Below, in pieces: positions 55,118 through 64,000 of a stretch of DNA of 64,000 bases. The DNA lies in contig CAUJGJ010000444.1 of NCBI GenBank assembly GCA_963170055.1, positions 7,865,618-7,929,617 on the forward strand, written 5' to 3'. The DNA is from Halisarca cf. caerulea. Taxonomy: Eukaryota; Porifera; Demospongiae; Chondrillida; Halisarcidae. The notes under the pieces are model-generated. The model searched no databases. It was not told the origin of the DNA and saw only the letters and a list, made by a program, of their open reading frames with translations. Every line of letters begins with the position of its first letter. Position 1 is the stretch's first letter. Made by a program: the position numbers and the translations under genes.

Positions 55118-55161
55118 CACACGAACACACACATACACACACGGAAACATATACACACACG

Positions 55162-55222
<61 letters not shown>

Positions 55223-55769
55223 GTCCACTAACAGTAGTGTGTAGTTCAGATTACAATAAAAGTAATAGTATTGGACAGGATATTTATGCTGGATTACAGC
55301 TCAACGATATTCATGCTAATCTATTTTTGTTACTATTAATAGTAACACACCAGCACATACTGCGGACGGTCAATTTCATCTCAAAACGGCTATTGATTCC
55401 ACTTGTTCAAGGGGAAAAAGGTCTGATCTTTTTGTTGAAATTCAAATGCAAAAGGAAACCTAAACAGCTTGCTTTACCTTTAATCTGTTATTTTTCTTAT
55501 TCCATATTTCGTGTTCTGTATTCTGTGTGAACCCAAAAGTGATAACAATTTCTTCAAGCTGTATGTTGATAAGATCGATCCTTCTAACCATATCTACAGG
55601 TTTCGTGATCTCAGTGTTTCGTTGCTTACAGCTTTGTATTGCAACAGTATAGAGAAATGTTGATTTAGGAAAGGATTGGGTGCTTGATGACTCTAACGTA
55701 GCACAACTGTATTTCTAAAATCGCTAATCACAGATTTGGTACAAAGTTGCTCTATTATAGTTAATACCC
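55118..55769. other. (CA)n microsatellite (55125-55219) and motif-free intron sequence
   Basis: Long (AC)n tract. The remainder to the LINE fragment shows short open frames only. Confidence 0.7.
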
Positions 55770-55783
55770 ACTAAATTGGTCAC

Positions 55784-57115
55784 CACCCCCTACGTCAGTG
55801 AGCATTTGTCACCCATTGAAGATCTCATTAGGCACAAGTTTATTCCAGCCCTGACGGGAAGAAACGCAGTATCTGACATTGAGCGTCAACTCCTTGCCCT
55901 TCCTCCAAAACTTGGAGGATTAGGGATAACAGACTTCACACAAGTTGCGCCTGAGTACTACCTCGCTTCATCCGAGATCTGTAACCCAATTGTCAACTGT
56001 ATCGTGAACCAACAACGGAACATTGACGAAGCTACCAGTGCTGAACAATGGAAAATCAAGCTCAAAATCAGGTCAGAGAGAAGGAAAAGGGAGGCAGAAT
56101 CTGGCTCAGCCCTGAGTTTACCAGACCATCTCTCCAAAGCCGCAGAGCTCGCCCAGGACAAGGGCTCATCTTCCTGGCTGGCAACCCTCCCACTGGAGAA
56201 ATATGGGTTCCACCTCTCTAAAAGCGACTTCAGGGATGCTTTATCCTTGAGACATGGCTGGTTGCCTGAAAGGATGCCTTCCAAGTGCGTGTGCAACGAG
56301 ACCTTCACTATTGACCACACACTCAGCTGTCCAAGAGGAGCCTTTCCTAGTATCCGGCATAACGAGATCAGGGACTTCACCGGCATGTTGCTAACAGAAG
56401 TCTGCCACGATGTTTCGCTTGAACCAGTGTTACATCCTCTGTCAGGTGAGGAATTACAACATGCCACTGCTAGGGCAGAGGACGAAGCGAGGGTGGACAT
56501 TGCGGCCAGGAACTTTTGGGGAAATCGACAAGTGGCATATTTTGACGTGAAGGTCTTCAACCCCTACACCAAGTCGAACTGAAAGTTTTCTTTGGCCTCA
56601 TGCTTCACCCATCATGAAAAATCCAAGAAGAGATCGTATGAGCAAAGGATAATCGAGGTGGAATACGGGTCCTTCACCCCACTTGTCTTCAGTGCTTCTG
56701 GGAGTATGGGCTGTTCAGCTGCCATATTCTACCGCAGATTGGGTGCACAGCTTGCTGAGAAGAGGAATGAGCCATATCTAGTGACCATGGGTTGGCTTCA
56801 CTGCCACATTTCCTTCTCTTTGGTACGATCTGCAATTCTGTACATTAGAGGTACCCGATCTAGGGCAAATTTCATCCCTAGAGTGCCAGACTCCACTAAT
56901 TTGGCTGTAGCTGAGCTACACACACCTATTTGAACTCTATATCAATAGCTTGACTATATCTTGTATTTATATTGTAATCACCCATTGATTTGATTATATT
57001 TATCGAGAGCCTCACATAGCACACACTTTAATTTTCGTACGATTATTGAACATCTTCACCTATTCCTTAATGTTAATTAAAACTGTGTGTACTTGAATTA
57101 AATAATATTACTGCA
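55784..57115 (+). pseudogene. Second endonuclease-type LINE, 5'-truncated, with 14-bp target duplication
   Basis: Flanked by ACTAAATTGGTCAC at 55770-55783 and 57116-57129. Open from the 5' junction to 56580: IEDLIRHKFIPALTGR, PPKLGGLGITDF, a CCHC-type motif (CVCNETFTIDHTLSC), then DEARVDIAARNFW...AYFDVKVFNPY, where Asp and Asp-x-Lys fit a PD-(D/E)XK core. A TGA (56580-56582) interrupts the same frame, which continues KKRSYEQRIIEVEYGSFTPLVFSASG to 56935. The family, abundant in cnidarians and other marine animals, is unrelated in sequence to the (GA)n LINE. Confidence 0.78.
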
Positions 57116-57129
57116 ACTAAATTGGTCAC

Positions 57130-58000
57130 TGTAAAACACTAGAATTAGTACCCTATAAAATTTGTAGCTTTAAGGTATACTGAAGCATTCCATTGTTCAG
57201 GGATCCTTTGTGATGTAACCAATAGCCACTATGTAACTGGTTTTGCATTGCATTTTCAATTATTACAATCATACCAAAAAGTTGTAGTTGGCAATTATCT
57301 CAATCTTGTATTAATACCCATCCTATGGTATGTATTTTTAGATTATCTCCCAATTACATCATACATTAAAGAAATCACCAGGGCAGTATTTCTGGTATCA
57401 TCCCTGTGGTCAGGGCAGTATCTTGTTCATGCCCATGCAGTTTGTAATTTACTACGTACTATCTCATTATACAACGAATCAGCCTAGGATACACAAATTT
57501 GAAAACCCAAAGAGATTCGTCCAATTTGTACAGTGGATGTGCAGGTGGTACAGCAGCTAGCTGTACCACCTGCACATCCACTATACAAATTGTTAACTAG
57601 AACATAGTTATCTGTTTTGAATATGGAAACATAAAACAATATGTTTGATCTTTCCTTTGATCTGCCTGATTTCACAAATTTGTGGATCCTAGGCTTATTC
57701 GTTTTTTTAATGGAAATGTGTACTACTAAGTAGATGGTGTTAGTTGTCAATTAATGCATATAAGGTCACAACAAATTGCACATAGAGCAGCTATAGCAGA
57801 GCAGCTGTTTAGGAGATAAAATATATAATTACTACATGACTTTTCTTAGGGAGCAGCATGTTTACTGACCTCATCTCTCAGGGCTGTCTGCCTGCAGCTC
57901 TTGGTCAATTTACATGCTACTCACTAACAAGTTCTGTGGTAACTATTACTCATGATACTATTATAGATCATTAGTAACAGCATGCACCATATTCACTCGC
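57130..58000. other. Intron 2 sequence with a nested palindrome and a MITE remnant
   Basis: 57528-57593 is an almost perfect palindrome (arms ~29 bp, 'gtggatgtgcaggtggtaca'). Outside it lie 'agcctaggatacacaaatttg' (57481) and its near inverse (57673-57697). 57370-57430 and 57820-57950 resemble the repeat in 22812-23340 ('ggatactgccctgactccaggga' inverse). Confidence 0.65.
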
Positions 58001-58191
58001 CTCTTCCCTCCATTGGATGAGGTTGCTGCGGAGGTCACCAAAGGGACAAAATTCCATTACCATTGCCATTGGCATCTTTAATGTAATACAGCCTAAAAGC
58101 TGCACAACGTGATTGTTACCTATTTCAGACACTTTCTTCATCAGAGCAATCTCTTCAAGAAAAAGGATTCTCTTCTCATTAGTTGTGGTAT
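58001..58191 (-). CDS. Tyrosine kinase gene, exon 2 (helix C to hinge)
   Basis: The acceptor TTTTACATAG ends at 58192. It encodes NEKRILFLEEIALMKKV (helix C with the Glu), VVQLLGCIT, MAMVMEFCPFGDLRSNL (hinge) and QWREE. To keep frame with exon 3 the exon must end at GAG, giving a GC donor (GAG|GCGAGT); the GT two bases further on would shift the frame. Confidence 0.88.
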
Positions 58192-58434
58192 CTATGTAAA
58201 AGAATGTTATGTGTGTTATTGCATGTGCATATGCAGGAAAATTTAGAAACCCGGCTTCTTTCTTAGATGACACCCATATTCCATTTGAACTGGATCTCTG
58301 TTTAAGCCCTGCTTCTATTTGAACAAACACTGTGTGTTATTGCACATGCAGTAAATTTTATTTCGTGTTCTCCATTTGTGCCACTGCATCCTTCACTTTA
58401 GTAACACCAATAAATGTGGCTTTTGTTGGATTAT

Positions 58435-58683
58435 TGGGTGAGCCTATACTGTCCGGAACATCTGGAGCTATATGTGTATGTATATACATATATTTATATA
58501 TATAAACAATTTGTCAACAACATGGCAGATGTTAAAGCTGTACCCAATCTGGCAATTATATTTCAATTTGTATCTTTGCTCCTTTTCTTGTCAACAAAGA
58601 GTCAATTAGAACTAAAATGTTGTTTTAAGGGTGAGTTGCAAAGATTAAACTATTATTAACAATTTCCAAGTGAAATGTTATTT
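58435..58683 (+). mobile_element. Degenerate hairpin-ended MITE, family 2 (copy 3)
   Basis: Shares 'actgtccggaac', an (AT)n remnant, 'gtcaacaacatggc.gatg', 'tgtac..aatct' and 'aacaatttccaag' with the family 2 copies. End A is almost gone and end B is cut off after CCAAG by the adjoining family 1 copy. Confidence 0.65.
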
Positions 58684-58968
58684 AGGACAGGCAGCCCCTA
58701 TATTGTTTTCATTTGGACTTCTGGTGTGTAACATTTGTCCGATATATATATATATATAATATGGATTTGAAGAAAAGTCTTACAATAGAGAATTTATATA
58801 AAAGTAATAGAGAAGTGTAATTTATACAGGAATGAGTTATACAAATTGTTTTGAAAACAATTGCCATGTTCAATGAATGTTCAGCTGTGCACCTACACTC
58901 CAATGCTTTGCAAGTGATTTGAGTGCGTGGGGCGGCAGCCCCCACAAGTTTTTAACTTAAATTACTTG
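58684..58968 (+). mobile_element. Hairpin-ended MITE, family 1
   Basis: End A with a deleted arm (AGGACAGGCAGCCCCT), then 'tatattgttttcatttggac', an (AT)n tract, and end B CAAGTGATTTGAG...TTAAATTACTTG around GGGGCGGCAGCCCC. TT flanks both sides. Confidence 0.85.
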
Positions 58969-59467
58969 TTTTTCATCCAAAGTTAAACCACAAACTTTGG
59001 GGACATGTCGGGAATGGAGCATGCTATAAAAATCTACCATGGTGAAACTTATCTTTACCTATTGTGATCTAAATGCCGCGACATGGCTCCTCTACACACG
59101 CATTTAGATAACTAGGTTTTGGAAAAAATCTCAGTCACTTAAGAAGTCTCTTTCTCACTGTTTGTCACAAGGCTGTCACGCGGTATGATGACGTCACACA
59201 ACGAACGTGGTAAAATCGATGCTCCTTCCAACACAAACGAATATTCTTAAAAGCATTTTGAAAACACTTAATGCGCATATGAAGACGATATTCGATACAA
59301 TTCTCTTCTGTTTGAGAACAACAAGGCCTATCATTCAGGCGACTTCGTATTCTTAAACGTGACTAAGGCATGTACATCAGTAAAACATGTTAGTATTAAA
59401 TCAAATTCCTTTGCAAACCACACAACACCCCTCGATTTCCTGAAAGGGACATGTTATACCTGTTAAT
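58969..59467 (-). mobile_element. Right half of a CRCAGG element
   Basis: Aligns to 51655-52151 ('aaaccacaaactttggggacatgtc', 'aaggctgtcacg', 'gaaagggacatgttatacctg'). It has been cut on the left by the hairpin-ended MITE. Confidence 0.65.
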
Positions 59468-59520
59468 TCCATTTTCTCAAGATGTCTTAACTAATACTTT
59501 AAAATTGTCTATTTAGACTA

Positions 59521-61115
59521 CACAGGTGTAACATGTACACATGTGAGGTATAAACAAAACAGCGCCCTAAAAGTTGGCTGAAATCACCCCCTTTTTTTCT
59601 TCCGTTCTATTCCGTTACAAGTCTTGAGAAGGATACCAGACATCATTACAACTATTAAATGTTACATTTCTTGGTATAATTGTACATCGTGTCTTCGTAA
59701 AGCTAGAAAAACAATAGATAATTCAGACCTATAAAAAGTTTCAATAGAGAAGGCGGTTATGTAAATGCCAGTTTAAAGGAATCATAGAGTCTGAAGACTT
59801 CCGCAGGTGTGTTATGTCCGAATCCAGACATAAGTGTAACATTATACGGTTTCACTCAATGAATTTCATTATAGCGCTAACCGCATGGGCTTGTCACGCG
59901 CAGATAGCGAGATTTTTGTGATGACATCTTTCGCAAACTGAACGTATACGCGAGAATACGAGAAACATGGTCGGACTCTTTCGTAGAACATGTGACAGCG
60001 TGTGACTGCAGTCGAAAGAAGAGAGATGCTCGAGTGGAAATTTTCTTTCAAAATCGCGGTGGTAAAAATCTCGACTCGGAGCAACGGCAATAGTGCCATC
60101 GGGTTCCCAATAGTCCAAACCGCGGTGAAAGATTCCTGGAACTTTGTACATTCTACCGTTCGAGTTATGTCCCGTGTTTTGTGGTTGGAGACCTCCAAAA
60201 ACGACGGAAACCCCTGGACATAACAGCCGTGCTTTGAGCTACCGGGCTCCAGGAATCTTTCAGGGCACTTATGTATCTAAGGAGTCATTTGAACCTAATG
60301 GCGTGTTCAGAACCTGAGATTTTTACCACCGCGATTTTGCTTTTTTGTCTTTTCGACAGTAGCCGAAGAAATTGCGTGTAGTGGGACGATCGACTTGCGG
60401 ATTGTCTTAAAGAGAACACCAACATCACGTCAATATGTTTGTAATGTAGAATAGCAGGTTCATGTCATTATTACCCATTACAGAAAGCAAAAACTGTGGG
60501 TTAATTTTGGTGCCTACGAAGCGTCGGCCATTTTATGTTATGTTCAGAATTGGACATAACTCACCTGCGTCTAATATGAATAGCTAAATTTTCATCATTG
60601 GAGAATTTTCCTAATCCTTTTCGTTTGCGAGATGTGCACCAAAATGTTGTTTTCGTCCAAAATTTAATAACAAAACTGTGCACACGTCGGGAATGGAGGA
60701 CTTGATCAAAATTCTCCAACAGTGAGAATTTACCATTCCATAACAATGCTTCGCTACACACTCATTCACATGACCGCCTTTCCAAAAGAAATTAAACCTT
60801 TGGTGAACACTGTCTCCTCAGCCATTGTCACAAGGTTTTCATGTGACAGACATGACGTCAGCATAACGGGAGCCTTGAAGAAGATTTAGCCGAGTGTAGT
60901 AGATCACATTTTGTCTCCTTTGTAGCTGTTTTCAGTTTCTAACAATCAGTAAACGTCTCTTATCTGCCTATTATGTTGAAACTGCCACAAATTCATTCAG
61001 AGGAACACATGACTTGCGTGCGCTATCTCTGTATTTGGTGTAAAAATTGTATTAAATTCCTTGTAAACCACAAAATGCTCCTAAAATTCTGCAAAGTGCA
61101 CATGTCATACCTGTG
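59521..61115. mobile_element. CRCAGG element in kinase intron 1 with a second one nested
   Basis: Left end CACAGGTGTAACATGTAC, right end GTGCACATGTCATACCTGTG. TA flanks both sides (59519-59520 and 61116-61117). The body matches 50357-52151 and is split by the element 59802-60569. Confidence 0.78.
59802..60569. mobile_element. Nested CGCAGG-terminus element
   Basis: Left end CGCAGGTGTGTTATGTCCG, right end (inverse) CGCAGGTGAGTTATGTCCA. TC flanks both sides (59800-59801 and 60570-60571). An inverse homologue is at 15345-16075. No coding capacity. Confidence 0.82.
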
Positions 61116-61117
61116 TA

Positions 61118-61731
61118 CATTTACACAAAGATGTTTTCAGTCAAATTCGTTTCCAATTTGTCGAGTTTCGGCCTTTCATTTACATGAAAATACTGAAAAC
61201 GCCATTGTTTTTAACTGAAAAAATACACCTTATGCATTGTTCAGGTCTGAAAACACTTTTGATTTGTCATCGTGTGAATAATGGGAAACACTGTATCCAG
61301 CAAATTTCTAAATGGGTGATGACGGCAAATGTTTTGAAAGTTCACTCTACCTTGTCTTGCAACCTACTTACATATTGATTTATTTTATTAGACCATTTGA
61401 TACTTGTATACGCTTGTCATGGAGAATAATACCCGCCTTGTAAATTCACAATGCCATTCAGGCCATTTAATTCAGCGAGCAGCAGTTGTTATAGTTGTAA
61501 GTCACTTGCAAAAACAGTTTAGCCTCGTCATTACTCCATTTAATGAATTATTCTCTTTACCAGTCGTTTGCATGCGTCTTGTGGCCACCTTCAAATCTAC
61601 TAAAATCGTTTTCGTGTGAACAGGTGAAAACATTGGGAGCATGAGCAAACTACACCTAATGAATATAATTACAAAATGATTTTGACTGAAAACTTCGCCG
61701 TGTAAATGCAGACTTAGCTGCAGCTATGTAC
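61118..61731. other. Intron 1 sequence, no gene
   Basis: Only short, motif-free frames. A minus-strand TACCTC just before 61732 is the exon 1 donor (GTACAT). Confidence 0.4.
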
Positions 61732-61945
61732 CTCTCAAGTACTTCACTGCCACAGCACTGCTTGTGGACAAGGACTCTCCAGCTGCAACTCTCCTGTCCA
61801 TGTAGTTTCTCAGTTTACTTGTACATGACATGTTCTCTATGAGTGCAATTTTGACATCTCCAAACTGACCCTTTCCTAGATTTCCTTGTAATTTGAAGTC
61901 ATCAGGTGAAATCTCCCAATCGTCTGTTGCTAAACCACAGATCTC
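61732..61945 (-). CDS. Tyrosine kinase gene, first recognised exon (glycine loop and catalytic Lys)
   Basis: The acceptor CCACTGCAG ends at 61946; the donor is GTACAT. It encodes DDWEISPDDFKLQGNLGKGQFGDV, a nucleotide-binding loop in which a W-E-[IF]-x-x-x-D lead is typical of receptor tyrosine kinases, then an unusually long insert (SCTSKLRNYMDRRVAAGESL) and SAVAVKYLRG with the catalytic Lys. Together with exons 2-8 the kinase domain is complete. Because the exon starts in phase 0 after an acceptor, more exons (juxtamembrane, membrane and extracellular parts if it is a receptor) should lie to the right. I could not find them up to 64000. Confidence 0.88.
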
Positions 61946-62083
61946 CTGCAGTGGAAGTAATATACCATTCAATTGTGCATTTATGTGCATTTTATCCTCA
62001 AGTGCAAACTTTTTTTCTTAAATTTACAGATAATGCAAAATTCATGCAACATTGATTGTCTTGTACATGCATTTCTTCCACAA

Positions 62084-62798
62084 GTGGGACATGTCCAGAT
62101 TTGTTATGAAAGAGCTCCCCAGTTTGTATAGGGATAAAATATTATGTTTTGGTGCCTATCAATATTAATTACGCAGGTATCTTGTGATTTGGGCTGATAT
62201 TTGGGTGCATACATAAGCCAAATCCATGTTTAGTGACGTTAACTGTTGTTACTGCTGGTTTGTCACACACTCGTGTGTGATCCAGTTCTATGTTCTTCAG
62301 AATTTTAGCTATCTTCTGGGTGCAATGTACAGAATCACCGAGGAAAGGTTTCTCCACTTTGTATTTGGAGTTCACTGCGCAACTCAACTTTTCCATGCAT
62401 GGGAAATTGTGTTTCTCCTCATGTCCGAAGTTATGGGCGTTGGAAATTTTGCTGGTAAGCCAAGTTTGCCATTACTCAGGTTTGTAAGGAGCTGTTAGAT
62501 CCCGTGCCTGGAGATTATAGTAAATCTTCTGGTATAGTGTTATACCAGCTTACTTATCCTGGGGTGTTCCTGTGCTTTGCACCCAACCAATTTCGGTCTC
62601 AAGTAAGGGTCAGGAAACAGGTTGTATTTCACCAATAAAGGGCAGAGACCCTTCAAAACAGTTATTATCAAAACATTCGAGTTTTGTTATCTTAGAAAAG
62701 TATTTAGTGATCCTTCTTACAGCCACACAGGTTGAGAACAAACCTTTGAGAAATTGACGCAAAGTTCACACCTATCAATTAGTGAGGACATGTCCCAC
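62084..62798. mobile_element. GACATG-terminus element
   Basis: GTGGGACATGTCC at the left and GGACATGTCCCAC at the right are exact inverses. The interior has open frames on both strands (62169-62396 minus, 62226-62498 plus), but neither has a known motif. The minus frame ends in ACCTGCGTAA, which looks like a CRCAGG terminus rather than protein. Confidence 0.55.
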
Positions 62799-62870
62799 AT
62801 GCATCAGGAACAAGAACCACCATGTTTCACTCTCTCTCTCTCTCTTTCTCTACACATATATATATATATA

Positions 62871-63540
62871 CACTGCCCTCCAAAAGAAAGTTAACAGTGA
62901 TGTATGATAGTAAATGGTGGCTACCACAAGCGCAATAAAAAGGACTGATATATCATCGTCATATAAAATCTTAGTCAATAATAATTACCAACTGTGCCTG
63001 AAATGCTAAGGAATATCGTGAAATTGTCAAAAAGGAGTTTTCTCTTCCTTAACAGTTATTATATTTGAATACGGTTTAAGCATGCTGTTGATAAGATCAT
63101 TGCAAATTGCGTATTTCGAGCCTCACAAAGAAACAAACCGCTGCCACAGGTCATTGAAGGTTGTAGGACGATCATCTTGACTCATGTGTGCCAAGACATC
63201 CCAATATACTTTATAGGATGAAGATCTGCAATTTTTGGCCTCCTCTTACAACAGATTTGATTTGTCGTTATCGCTGACCTTATGTTCGAATGTGTTAAAG
63301 TTTTACATAGTGGAGTGAAAAAAGGTAGGTAACATTATTTCGGCATTGGATCTGACCATTTGCGTAAGTAAAGGTAATTAATTGGTTCTCTAAAAGACTC
63401 AGATAAGCAATGTGGTTCATTGTCATCTGCACCCCACATTTGTCCTCCTAATCTCTTAAGAGCTATAAACCTGTCCCAGAACCGAACAGAGCACCCTATG
63501 CACCCTTGCATTCACAAAACCCCTATTAAAATGGGGTTTT
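62871..63540 (-). mobile_element. Tc1/mariner-like relic
   Basis: The left end CACTGCCCTCCAAAAGAAAG follows a (TA)n and resembles Tc1-type termini. On the minus strand around 63136-63232 the frames read DLHPIKY, then after a shift WDVLAHMSQDDRPTTFNDLW. This resembles the Tc1 transposase C-terminus, where the sequence is normally DLNPIE...LWD. The catalytic Glu is Lys here. Heavily decayed. Confidence 0.55.
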
Positions 63541-63558
63541 GGGAATGCAAGAAGGCCG

Positions 63559-64000
63559 CAGGTGTGACATGTGCACATGTGCACTGTTATCAAAATGGCC
63601 ACCCTAAAGTCGGCTGAAATCAGCCCCCACTTTTCTTGCGTTTAGTGTATTGATGGTATACAAAAAGAATGCAAAACATCGATATGACTATTAATTTTAA
63701 TGCTGCAACAGTTCACTTAACTTTGTTGTTAATACTTCGCAAAGCCGAAAAAACAACCACAGATTCAGACCTTAACAAGTAATTCGAGTTAAAAACTCGT
63801 GGGGGCTGCTGCCCCCACGCACTCGAATCACTTGCAAAGCATTGGAGTGTAAATGCACAGCTGAACATTCATTGAACATACTGTTTATTGTAACTGGACG
63901 ATTGTTTTGAAAACAATTGCCATATTTGGCAATTGTTTTCAAAACAATTCCTATAACTCATCCTGTATAAATTCATACTTCTCTATTACTATTATATAAA
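63559..64000 (+). mobile_element. CRCAGG element start, with a hairpin-ended MITE nested at 63776
   Basis: Starts GCAGGTGTGACATGTGC, then 'caaaatggccaccctaaagtcggctgaaatca' as in 50357. At 63775 the sequence 'agattcagacctt' is interrupted by the family 1 end B. The element runs off the window. Confidence 0.7.
63776..64000 (-). mobile_element. Hairpin-ended element, family 1, cut by window edge
   Basis: End B CAAGTAATTCGAG...CTCGAATCACTTG around GGGGGCTGCTGCCCCC, then sequence almost identical to 29781-29946. It cannot be told whether this is a short MITE or another 3-kb copy with the gene. Confidence 0.88.

Noticed and set aside
62169..62396. Possible upstream exon of the kinase gene on the minus strand
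   Set aside because: It lies within a GACATG-terminus element, ends in a transposon-terminus-like sequence and has no splice sites or domain that fit.

Overview
The window looks like nuclear DNA of a basal marine metazoan, with a demosponge the best guess. The evidence is a receptor-type tyrosine kinase split over many short exons with GT-AG introns (plus one probable GC-AG intron), a short TTAGGG tract, and a dense mix of metazoan DNA transposons and retrotransposons. No prokaryotic genes, rRNA, tRNA or CRISPR were seen. The species assignment is inference.

The one host gene I can assemble is a tyrosine kinase on the minus strand. Eight exons run from 61945 down to a stop codon at 43512. 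All seven splice phases fit and give a complete kinase domain of about 374 codons, with glycine loop, catalytic Lys, HRD, DFG and SPE. The 5' part of the gene lies beyond the window or was not recognised. Its introns are full of nested mobile elements. Positions 1-365 are a second copy of its penultimate exon plus flanking sequence.

Region by region: 1.57-9.1 kb is a head-to-tail chain of 5'-truncated and longer copies of one non-LTR retrotransposon with a C-terminal restriction-like endonuclease, each joined to the next at a (GA)n tract. A second piece of this chain is at 12.3-14.2 kb. 9.1-14.85 kb is bounded by 500-650 bp inverted arms. 17.4-21.7 kb holds a complete ISL2EU-type transposon (YqaJ nuclease plus THAP transposase, 282-bp inverted repeats). 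23.5-27.0 kb and 39.0-42.3 kb are two PIF/Harbinger-type elements, each with a Myb-like gene and a DDE transposase gene facing each other. 29.7-32.8 kb is an element encoding one intact 739-residue DUF7869-like protein. 52.6-55.1 kb is a piggyBac remnant and 55.8-57.1 kb a second endonuclease-type LINE fragment with a 14-bp target duplication.

The most interesting system is a set of about ten elements in three sequence families. Their two ends are different GC-rich hairpins and they sit at TT/AA dinucleotides. The 3.1-kb DUF7869 element has the same ends as the ~340-bp copies, and the short copies look like deletions of its interior between two (AT)n tracts. One short copy interrupts a Harbinger transposase, another sits in the polypyrimidine tract of a kinase intron, and another lies inside another mobile element. 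Two other element groups are also defined here by nesting: short elements with CRCAGG termini and 2-bp target duplications, and TTAA-flanked elements with subterminal palindromes.
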